The notes under the pieces are model-generated. The model saw nothing but the letters and a program-made list of their open reading frames with translations. It ran no database searches and had not been told where the DNA came from. The position numbers were made by a program, and so were the translations under genes. A DNA stretch of 20,799 nucleotides from Saccoglossus kowalevskii (lineage: Eukaryota; Hemichordata; Enteropneusta; Harrimaniidae). The stretch covers positions 63,169 through 83,967 of the forward strand of contig NW_003120927.1 in the NCBI RefSeq assembly GCF_000003605.2, given 5' to 3'. Below are positions 8,499 through 17,110 of this stretch, in pieces (the stretch's first letter is position 1; each line of letters starts with the position of its first letter).

Positions 8499-9617
8499 TA
8501 GTTCTCACAGAAAATATTGCCTAACTTTTAGTTCTCACAGAAAATATTGCCAAACTTTTAGTTCTCACAGAAAATATTGCCAAACTTTTAGTTCTCACAG
8601 AAAATATTGCCAAACTTTTAGTTCTCACAGAAAATATTGCCAAACTTTTAGTTCTCACAGAAAATATTGCCAAACTTTTAGTTCTCACAGAAAATCTTGC
8701 CAAACTTTTAGTTCTCACAGAAAATATTGGCAAACTTTTAGTTCTCACAGAAAATATTGCCAAACTTTTAGTTCTCACAGAAAATATTGCCTAACTTTTA
8801 GTTCTCACAGAAAATATTGGCAAACTTTTAGTTCTCACAGAAAATATTGCCTAACTTTTAGTTCTCACAGAAAATATTGCTTAACTTTTAGTTCTCACAG
8901 AAAATATTGCCTAACTTTTAGTTCTCACAGAAAATATTGCCTAACTTTTAGTTCTCACAGAAAATATTGCCTAACTTTTAGTTCTCACAGAAAATCTTGC
9001 CTAACTTTTAGTTCTCACAGAAAATATTGCCTAACTTTTAGTTCTCACAGAAAATATTGCCAAACTTTTAGTTCTCACAGAAAATATTGCCAAACTTTTA
9101 GTTCTCACAGAAAATATTGCCAAACTTTTAGTTCTCACAGAAAATATTGCCTAACTTTTAGTTCTCACAGAAAATATTGCCTAACTTTTAGTTCTCACAG
9201 AAAATATTGCCTAACTTTTAGTTCTCACAGAAAATGTTGCCTAACTTTTAGTTCTCACAGAAAATATTGCCTAACTTTTAGTTCTCACAGAAAATATTGC
9301 CTAACTTTTAGTTCTCACAGAAAATATTGCCAAACTTTTAGTTCTCACAGAAAATATTGCCAAACTTTTAGTTCTCACAGAAAATATTGCCAAACTTTTA
9401 GTTCTCACAGAAAATATTGGCAAACTTTTAGTTCTCACAGAAAATATTGCCAAACTTTTAGTTCTCACAGAAAATATTGCCAAACTTTTAGTTCTCACAG
9501 AAAATATTGCCAAACTTAGTTCGCACAGAAAATATTGGCAAACTTTTAGTTCTCACAGAAAATATTGTCAAACTTTTAGTTCTTACAGAAAATCTTGCCT
9601 AACTTTTAGTTCTCACT
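8499..9617. repeat. 30-bp minisatellite, about 37 units
   Basis: The plus-strand unit is CAAACTTTTAGTTCTCACAG followed by AAAATATTGC. The period is strictly 30 from 8521 to 9510, then one 28-bp unit at 9511-9538 lacks two thymines, and further units run to about 9600. Units differ chiefly at one base, CAAAC versus CTAAC, and the two forms come in blocks: CAAAC at 8551-8790, CTAAC mostly 8851-9060, CAAAC 9061-9150, CTAAC 9151-9330, CAAAC 9331-9538. On the minus strand the CTAAC form puts a TAG in the otherwise open frame, so the frames of 85 and 70 codons with a FSVRTKSLAI decapeptide are by-products of the repeat. There are no spacers, so it is not a CRISPR array. Confidence 0.97.
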
Positions 9618-9776
9618 ACTCCTATCATCTTGCCTAATTTCTAACAGTACTTCATGTGTGAAGGGCTATGCTACTCAAAGTGTTTTCTTGAGAACTAAAC
9701 ATGATTCCAATAACACTTTGAGAACCCATTACAAATTAGTTGCTGATGCAGGATATTTGCTCTCCGAAAACCTTAC

Positions 9777-9916
9777 CTAACTCTTGGTAATGTTTTATGT
9801 TTTTCCATATACTTGTGTAACGCATACAATCCAAGGTGGATGCTTGCTGGAGATTCCATTTTACTCAAATCAGATATCAGGATTGAAGGATTTGTTAACT
9901 GTGCCTCAAGTGATTC
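9777..9916 (-). CDS. UBA6: UBA6-like E1 enzyme, exon for the four-helix bundle
   Basis: This 140 bp exon is read in phase 0 and encodes 46 residues plus two bases: ESLEAQLTNP, SILISDLSKM, ESPASIHLGL, YALHKYMEKH, KTLPRV. The S-L-x-x-Q-L start, the I-S/V-D-F/L-S strand and the I-H-x-x-x-x-A-L-x-x-Y/F helix with a following K-x-L-P-R are the usual succession in the E1 four-helix bundle, the helical insertion that packs on the inactive adenylation domain. The acceptor is ATCTTTTAG and the donor is GTTAG|GTAAGG, which splits an arginine codon with the next exon. The donor region is strikingly similar to the repeat unit of the minisatellite just downstream. No lesion is seen. Confidence 0.93.
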
Positions 9917-10294
9917 CTAAAAGATAAACAGTAGATACAAAGTTAGACATGCAACCCAAATTCTATCAAATCAGCGTCTTTCAAAGGTCTAAACGTAAAG
10001 TAAATATTTCCTGTTTGTTTTTGTCATAAATCATAATTTAATGATTAAAAAGTGTTTATAAATAACAAAAGACTAAAAGCTAAGCAATGGCAAAAATGTA
10101 GAAAGAATTTGTCATTTGCTTTAAGGAAAAAATAATTATATTTGATTTGCAACAAAACTGGGCTGAGTTTGGTTATCCAATGGAATGAGTGCATGATGAG
10201 GAACATCAGAATTCATGCATCAGAAGATGCATAAACTACCACAAACTAAGGGATAACGTCAAAAGATCGATGTCGGATAAAAAACTGAGGTGGA

Positions 10295-10306
10295 GGGGGG
10301 GGGGGG
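10295..10306 (+). repeat. Guanine homopolymer run
   Basis: Twelve consecutive guanines on the plus strand, which is the template strand of the host gene, preceded by GAGGTGGA. With the second tract at 10627-10643 it marks the ends of a possible decayed inverted-repeat element. Length calls in such runs are error-prone in assemblies. Confidence 0.9.
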
Positions 10307-10626
10307 TTGACCTCAAAATGTTTCCATCCTACAAAAACGATTTTATTTTTTAATGAAGTCGAAAAAATCTTGGAGTATTTGTAGTTCATTTTTTTTCTAC
10401 CCAATCATGGACAGAAATAACAGAAAATGAAAAAACACACATCCAAGACAAGAAAATGATTTGGTCTGAGTGTAAATATGTGTGTCAAATGAGGTGCATT
10501 TGTAAAGTCTTTTTACACCCACCCGACAAACAACTGCTATGCCATACTACTGTCCGATTATCAATTTGTATTTAATGGTGAATGTAGTCTGATGCCATGA
10601 CCAATATTTATCAATTAAGTTTCAGT

Positions 10627-10643
10627 GGGGGTGGGGTGGGGGG
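10627..10643 (+). repeat. Guanine tract with G-quadruplex potential
   Basis: Three long guanine runs separated by single thymines, with GG further on (GTTTGG). Four guanine stretches in close succession could form an intramolecular quadruplex on the plus strand. The host pre-mRNA carries the complementary cytosine tracts. Confidence 0.6.
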
Positions 10644-11404
10644 TTTGGAAAAAAACTAAAGGAATCACGTTTTTCATCTGACATCTTTTTTATCTGACAT
10701 TTTTATCTGATGGCACACCATCATTGGAGAGCAAGTCTCCATGGCAACTGCCAATAGCAGCCACTTGTCAGTCAAAGGAAATGTTTTAAGCCTGTTGCAC
10801 CCCACACTCCAAGACACAACAAGACTGTCGCAAATTTTGGCAAAATCATTCAATTACCACATCTCACACAGCTGTATGATGTAGCACATAATCTATTCAT
10901 CATCTGCCAGTTTCAAATCCCACTCTTTGATTGGTGCACTCTCACAACAAGCAGTGCACACCACCCAAAGCAACTCAATGCAACACGATAAAAGCTAACA
11001 TGCTCAGAATCTACGATGCGGTGGGAAAACCCATTACCGGTAAATTCGTTGTGGCGCATCGCATACCAGACACAGAGCATCTTTTACAATGCAACAGTTG
11101 TGTTACGTTGTAGATGGTGGTGTGCTGCGTGCAGGCTTTACTTTATTTAGATAGAAGAAAAAAAATGTTTCAATTTAACATGTGTATCAGTCCAAAAGGA
11201 CAGTTTACAACTTTACTTTCTTTCCTGTTTTTTGCCATAATATTGTAATATTAAAAGAAAAGAACTACTCAGATCCAGAAACAAGTCTTTTTTTGTTTGT
11301 TTAGCCCAACACTGTTGGTTTTTACAGCAGTTACATGTACAATAGAAAACAAAAAACATTTTCAGTTTTTGTACACAAACAAAGTACTTGTATAATTTAC
11401 TTAC

Positions 11405-11514
11405 AAATGTGACTGTAGCAGACTGTTTAACTTCTATACACCGACCACCTGTTATATAGGGTTTGTATTGACTACTAGTAGTATCACATATACTGAATGC
11501 ATACGGTGAAAGCA
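11405..11514 (-). CDS. UBA6: UBA6-like E1 enzyme, exon ending the first catalytic-cysteine half-domain
   Basis: This 110 bp exon completes a split valine codon and then encodes 36 residues: LSPYAFSICD, TTSSQYKPYI, TGGRCIEVKQ, SATVTF. The S-P-Y-x-F-S-I-x-D-T strand, the Y-x-x-Y-I-x-G-G turn and the V-K-x-x-x-x-x-x-F end are the standard E1 passage from the first catalytic-cysteine half-domain into the four-helix bundle. The acceptor reads CTTATTTTAG and the donor TTT|GTAAGT. Exit phase is 0, agreeing with the next exon, which starts at the glutamate of the S-L-x-x-Q-L motif. The SICDTT form is also seen in UBA1, so this exon alone would not separate the paralogues. Confidence 0.93.
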
Positions 11515-12250
11515 CTAAAATAAGAAAGAAATATTGATGCTCAATAAAATACATTGTACATTCAGTAAAATTTAACCAACATAAATTGTTTTCAGCACAC
11601 AGATGCACAACATACAAGTGTTTGCAGGATATTTGAAAATTCTAAGAAATGCTCAGAATTGACCATGTGAATTTTAAACAGATGGCAGTTATGGGCCCAT
11701 CACAAGTTTTTTGTTTTTGATGTATTGCAAAGCATCTACATCTACAATGTTAGCTTGGACTCTCTACAACACCCAAGCAATGATGTTCAGTTTATTTCAC
11801 AAAATTTATTTCAAGCGTCACATATTTTTAAAACAAAGTTGAACTATTAAAGTGAAATCCAACACATCTTCATTGGGCAGTTTATCTGTTGCATGCTGGG
11901 AATTCTTCCAAATCATGTGATCTCCAGATGCTTGATGCTAGTTACCATGACAGCATTCCAACCAACCAATCAGATTTACAGTCAATTGCTGATTGTGATT
12001 GCATAATTGACCATCACGACTAGAATTGTGCAACATTATCACCGTAGATCATGAAGCTACATGTACATGTAGAGCTAATCAGAGCAATATTTTTTATCAG
12101 ACATGCTCAGTCTTGATTGCAGGTTAGCAAAAAACGAAAACAAAGAGGTCAAAGTGTGTACATGTCTCACAGATATAGAAGGTGCATAGATTCTTGTGTA
12201 GTGCAAGGATGGTGAACAAATTAGGTCCAATTATCCCATTAATATCATAC
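11515..12250 (-). other. Intron of the UBA6-like gene
   Basis: This 736 bp intron has donor GTATGA and acceptor TTTTAG. It is AT-rich, with a few short palindromes such as TACATGTACATGTA near 12058-12071. No gene, terminal inverted repeat or tandem array is seen in it. Confidence 0.75.
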
Positions 12251-12374
12251 CTTTCACTTGATGTGTTGTGTTATTTAGAGATGTCATTCCTTCAACCTCT
12301 TTGAATGTGACATAGGCTCCAGACTCCAAACCATGCATTTGGTTTTCAAGACATGTTACAATGCCAGGATTAGC
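12251..12374 (-). CDS. UBA6: UBA6-like E1 enzyme, exon for the first catalytic-cysteine half-domain
   Basis: This 124 bp exon begins in phase 0 and encodes 41 residues plus one base: ANPGIVTCLE, NQMHGLESGA, YVTFKEVEGM, TSLNNTTHQV, K. The N-P-G-I/V-V-T-C-L motif, H-G/K-L/F-E-S/T-G, the V-T/S-F-x-E-V/I-x-G-M strand and the L-N glycine/asparagine turn are the core of the first catalytic-cysteine half-domain, which together with the second half-domain, encoded outside this window, cradles the thioester site. The acceptor is TTGCCACAG and the donor AAAG|GTATGA. The ANPGIVTCLEN start is shared with UBA6, whereas UBA1 usually has an aspartate and valine here. Confidence 0.95.
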
Positions 12375-14021
12375 CTGTGGCAAAAAAGACAAAAAAAAAT
12401 TTAATTTAAAAACAGTCGCTGACAAAGGTATCCAGAAAAAAAGGGGGGTGAATATCTTCAACCACATTATAGCGTTATTGTCATGCTCAACTCAAAAATG
12501 GGTCCTTGCAATTGCAAAGAAAAATATAAAAAAATAATTGCAACATAATGTTCTCAAAGTCTAATACTTTTAACAATGGTTAAATCACACTTTAAAATTT
12601 TAAATATTAGCAGTATGGGTTAACCTGTATTCAACTTGCTTTCGAATGGCTGGCTGTCAAGCAACCATTGTAAATCTTAAACTCTCTATACAAAGTTTGG
12701 TTCAAATTTGCTGAGATACATGTCAAAGAAATGTTTGATAATACTTCAAAGAATAGATTTTGCAAATGTCTACCAGTTTATTCATGCACTTACGGGGGAA
12801 AAAAGTCAGAACAAAAAAGGTGCATCTCATATAGTAGAATCCCTGTGTCAACTTGAAGCTTGAAAAAAACATATTACTATTTCCCAAGCAATTAGACACA
12901 ATATATTCAAAATAATTAGCTAGTTTACTGTAATAGCATTATTTACTGTAAGTTGAAAGAAAATTTTCGTACAATTGTAGAACAGTTTTGCACGTTCCTC
13001 AAATTTTGTAGTTTCTAACAGAAAAATCAGTAAAACCAGACAATCTACTAGTATTGAGTACAGTGCAAAAAGTTATACAGTGGTAGATATATATGAGATG
13101 AGCAACTGCTTGTGCTTTTAGAGGATGAATATTCATTGTTGAGTTTACCAATGTTTATAGTAAACCTGGTTTGCCTCTGAAAAACACCTGCCATAATCAA
13201 AGATTTTATTACTATGCCTATCTTCCCCATAAAATTGTTTTACCTCCACTGTTTAAAACACCACAGTAGTCCCAACCAAGTGTTGTTTAATATATATCCA
13301 AAGTTAGAATTTTGATTTCAAATCAAATATTAAGCCGCATTGATAAATGAATACTTTGGATATGTAAGTTATTTAACCCCTGGGTTCATGTGACATGCCT
13401 AATGTGTATGCTAATACATTTTACAGACAATATTGAAGTGAAGTACATTGCATAGTTATCTATAAAAACAGAAGTATATTACCTTGGAAAAAAAGTTGGT
13501 GGTCAGTGTGCACCATCAACCATTTAATTTAGTGGTCCAAAGCATAAAACCAGTGGTCATTTGATGCATGACCAATGCTAATTTAGAACCCCGAGTCCCA
13601 TGCAACATATACAATGTATGTCAAATATCTTATTTGTTTACACAAAATTCAGACACGCAAGAGTGGTAAACAATACCGGTAGATGGATAGGTTCAGTCAT
13701 CAAGAATTCTGTCCAACAATATTACATTTCTAATCATTTGCCATATTTTGGGTGTAAACAAGTAAATGTGACTGAAAACAAATGATTGACCAATATTGGG
13801 ACATTTTAAAAAAATACTAGGAAATTGCCGATGTTGGGTGAGCATCTGTATTTTATATGTGTTAATATAACATTTTTTTGCAATAGTTTTGAAATATTAA
13901 CCTGGTTCGAAAAGCTAAAATCTTCTACATAATATTAACAGTTTACCTATTGACTGACAGGGCAGGAACTTGTATCAGTATTTAACTTGTCAGTTAATCG
14001 ACGAGACTAGTACTCAAACTA

Positions 14022-14229
14022 CTGTAGAATACCTAATTTTCGCTTGGAATTTATTTTTGCTATTTTTGCTGAAGGGATGATTCCGTGAAATTAAAATCCA
14101 GCGAATATACTTTTTTTCCTATAGTTCACATTAAACTCATCAAAAAACAGTGAAAATAAATTGTATACAAAACGCCTAAAAAGCCTTTTCAGCAAAAATT
14201 AATTCCAGCAAAAATAAAGTATTCCACAG
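14022..14229. mobile_element. 208-bp MITE with TA target-site duplication
   Basis: The left end reads CTGTAGAATACCTAATTTTC then GCTTGGAATTTATTTTTGCT. The right end in reverse complement reads CTGTGGAATACTTTATTTTT then GCTGGAATTAATTTTTGCT. The two arms of about 40 bp match at most positions and each is flanked by TA (14020-14021 and 14230-14231). The small size, lack of coding capacity and TA duplication fit a Tc1/mariner-type miniature element. The family is inference, since no transposase is present. Confidence 0.85.
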
Positions 14230-14378
14230 TAATCAGCAGACTCAAGCTTTATATACATGTAGCAAGCTTCACTATGTGGGACAGTAAAGCATATAACTCG
14301 AGCAAGCATAGAATTACAGTAATGGATGTCTCCTTGAGAAAACATGTGATAGTGGCATTTCACATCAAAGCTGACTAT

Positions 14379-14780
14379 TGCTTTTTTATAAAGACAGTCT
14401 GAGCCAAATTAAAATTTTGTTCTACTGAGCATTTTTGCTTTCAGCTTTATTCCTTTCTACATGTGTAGAAACCAAAAAAGAATTGTCAAATTTTCTTCAA
14501 CGTTGTAATAAACAATATTATATTCTATATGCAAAGCATTATGGAAGAGAACCTCCCATTGTATATAATGTAAAAGTGATATCACCATGGAAACTAAATT
14601 ATAAGTCAATTATTTGAAATGTTTTTCATATTAGGATTCATATCAATAATAATTTTTATTTTTTTATATTCATGTCACAGAGTAAAATTTTGAATTATGA
14701 AGAAATTATAATCCTACCATAGAAACCAGTGCAAAAATGACATATAAATTTAAAATTAGCTCAAACCTCGTTAATCCCTT
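14379..14780. mobile_element. Non-autonomous inverted-repeat element, copy 2, opposite orientation
   Basis: This segment is the reverse complement of 1711-2140 with many substitutions. Matching blocks include GAGCC-AATTAAAATTTTG with CTACTGAGCAT (near 14401-14432), the GCATTATGG-AG-ACCTCCCAT-GTA block (near 14536-14563), ATCACCATGGAAACT (near 14581-14595) and GATTCATATCAATAATAA (near 14635-14652). The right end (TTTAAAATTAGCTCAAACCT, then CGTTAA) mirrors the left end. Recovering the whole element in a second intron in the other orientation confirms that the family is mobile. Confidence 0.7.
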
Positions 14781-15030
14781 ATAATTTTCCCAAATATGAG
14801 AACTATAACTACATAATTTACATATCAGTGTTGACTGTCCAGTTGTAGAGCATCGTGCAGTGGTAGAGTAGAGCATCGTAAAGAGCTTCGATACAGAAAC
14901 ATAATGTCAGAGTTGAAAACAATAACATTGTATGTGGGTGGATATATCGGAAATGTATTCCGTTTTTCATGCACAACAAATCACCTTTTAAGGTTTATTC
15001 CAGTTGTCTCAAAACTTAAAGATATTATTA

Positions 15031-15382
15031 GCTGTTAGTATACTCGTATAGAAAATCAATCGAGTTTTGAAGTCCTTCTGGTGTTGTTGATAGAAGTGCA
15101 ATGTCATCTGCATATAGTAGACATTTTACTAATTTATCATATAGTTCTTGTGTTGTTTTATCACTTTTAATTCCTGTGATAAGATGATTTATAATTGGTC
15201 ATCGAAATTTTACTTAAGTCTATTTACTAATGGTTTATTTTGATTTTTTCAGTAAGCATGTCATTTAATTTCATGTTAAATTTCATATTTTTATACATAA
15301 TCTTTATTATACTGTATACTATTCTGTAAATGTTATTATTCATTAGTTTATAATGTGAAGATGTAGAATAAAATAAGACATT
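15031..15382 (-). pseudogene. Broken LINE (non-LTR) reverse transcriptase fragment
   Basis: Two minus-strand reading segments together cover the middle of a reverse transcriptase. The upstream one (15382-15230) gives a stretch ending NIYRIVYSIIKIMYKNMKF, then NMKLNDMLTEKIKINH, resembling the palm region before the QG-x-x-LSP motif; it ends in TAG. The downstream one (15198-15031) gives IINHLITGIKSDK, KLVKCLLYADDIALLS, TTPEGLQNSIDFLYEY and ends in TAA. YADD is the catalytic aspartate motif, and the trailing LLS-x-x-x-x-G-L-Q is typical of Jockey/CR1-like LINEs. The 31 bases between the segments are too short for the expected QG-x-x-LSP stretch, so a deletion plus frameshift is likely. No endonuclease part or 3' tail was identified. 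It is a dead fragment. Confidence 0.85.
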
Positions 15383-16773
15383 GCATGGATAAAGAAGATT
15401 TTGACAAATTACATTTCTTTAAGAGAATTAATGATTAAGAACAGATATCCCTTAAGCATGTTTCAAGAAAATTCATATTAAAAATGTTCACTTTATTTTA
15501 TTTTTTTCCTTAACTTTCAAAATGGAATAGTTTATTTGTTATTTTTTGACCAAATAGACAAAATTTATCATAGTCATTTTTGAAGCAATATAAAAAACAT
15601 TATGCAGATTTATTTTGCACAAGATGATAAAAATTTACATTGGCATTCAAAAGGAGATTTATCTAATTACACAGGTCTCCCTCAATTATCATAAAATATT
15701 ATATTTAAAATTACCACAATTTTTTCTTTTTATGCTAAATGTCTTGGTATAATGAGTTCTACGAAGACCATTAAAAGCACATGTGTCTGTTCTATGGAGG
15801 CAGTCTTGTTAATTATATATTCAGCATAGAAATAACTAATACAAATACCCCATTTAGGAAGCAATAGCATAACCATATGGGAAAATGTGAAACCCCTCTG
15901 GTTATTGTTCGAATTTAGAATTACTTTCATGAGAGACCATATGCTTTCAATTTGGTAGTTACAAGTGACATTTTCGCAACCATATCAAAACCCTAAATCT
16001 GAAAAAAAACATACATTTATTTAAATACTTGGGGAATGTGTGTATGAACTGTTAATTGATATTATCACTCATGTATGAGATAGTCGATGTTATTGGTCAA
16101 AAGTGGTCACATGATCATTGGATAAATATTGATATTGGCCTCTCAGCACGTATTCCTTGTTCTAACATTATTTTATGCGTGTTACTTGTCACTCATGTTG
16201 TAACATCCGGGAGATTGTTGCAGAGAATAAAAGGATGGATGACACTTTCAGTGTGTTTTTCCACTGGGGGTTAATTTTAATTTGAAAGCTTGTGACTGAC
16301 TCAGTTTAATCTCGCTTACTGCCTCTTTTGGGATAATAAAACAAATATTGTCATTGGCTTTGGTAAATATTAAGAATTATCATTTCCCAAGAGGATGTTA
16401 TTGTTCTCAGCCTTCAGCCAATAACTGTATATTATAAATCAAATATTTTCAAGGGCTAGGATAAATTATTAATTTACTATATGCCTGATACTGTTAATAG
16501 TTCCCGTCTAAAGGAAACATAAATGTTCCCTGGTATGGCCCCAATATCCAATCTCATGAAGCCCTAAAACAAGGAAATTGTTAGTATGAAAGTAATATCT
16601 GGTAGATTATACTAGCAATGCAAGTACATTGAACAGAATTTGTGAATGAGCTTACAAATCATTTGATATTTTTAAAGATGATTCTTTTTTTTCCTGACTA
16701 TCAATTTTGAAAAATAAGTATACACTTTTTTTTCAAGCATGTGATGTTGAGGAGAAGTATAGACACCCCCCTC

Positions 16774-16790
16774 CACACACACACACACAC
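16774..16790 (+). repeat. Short CA dinucleotide run
   Basis: About eight CA units follow a cytosine-rich ACACCCCCCTCC stretch. It is a simple microsatellite with no further structure. Confidence 0.9.
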
Positions 16791-17110
16791 AAACACATAC
16801 ACCATAGAAGTAAGGCCAACAGCTCAAACATTGAAGTGACAGTCATTTGAAGCCACTAGTGTGAGGAAGAGTCAGGTAGCTCCCAACATGATACACATAA
16901 CTTCACCTACCACACTATAGCACAACCAGTAACAAATACTGGCATACTTCAAATATGAACTGAAAGGTTAGGTCGGGTAATCATAATTATTCAACCGTGC
17001 AAAATTACATTCTTTTATAATATTAGGAAAAGTACTGGTAGTCATGAAATATTGCTAGAGATATGAAGAAGAACAAGCTAGTAGTTTACCAAATACAAAT
17101 AAGGAATTAG

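Larger units (their letters stand above)
8114..9776 (-). other. Intron of the UBA6-like gene, two thirds minisatellite
   Basis: The intron begins after the 9777-9916 exon with donor GTAAGG and ends with a CAG acceptor at 8116-8114. About 1.1 kb is the 30-bp minisatellite at 8499-9617, with decayed units on both sides (about 8375-8498 and 9600-9650). The remaining roughly 260 bp next to the acceptor is plain AT-rich sequence. No gene other than the host exons is supported. Confidence 0.8.
9917..11404 (-). other. Intron of the UBA6-like gene with guanine-rich runs
   Basis: This 1.5 kb intron lies between the 11405-11514 and 9777-9916 exons, with donor GTAAGT. A run of 12 guanines lies at 10295-10306, and a GGGGGTGGGGTGGGGGG tract lies at 10627-10643 on the plus strand. 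The words GATGTCGGATAAAAAAC (about 10269-10285) and, in reverse complement, GATGTCAGATGAAAAAC (about 10689-10673) form imperfect inverted ends around both runs, hinting at a decayed element of about 430 bp. A more CpG-bearing patch with an ATTACCGGTAA core lies near 10960-11110, but its open frame has no recognisable domain. Confidence 0.7.

Noticed and set aside
8521-9513. Minus-strand open frames of 85 and 70 codons with a FSVRTKSLAI decapeptide
   Set aside because: They are by-products of a 30-bp minisatellite in an intron; they begin and end where the CTAAC unit form introduces TAG, and there is no start context or partner exon.
8499-9617. CRISPR-like regular array
   Set aside because: Repeats abut with no unique spacers and the genome is animal-like with spliced genes, so this is a minisatellite.
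10931-11113. 60-codon frame in a CpG-bearing patch, possibly a small gene
   Set aside because: No recognisable domain, and the weak CCTG-type ends at about 10791 and 11138 do not match well enough to define an element.
16056-16274. 72-codon hydrophobic frame
   Set aside because: Single short frame within a long intron, with no homologous motif, promoter or splice evidence.
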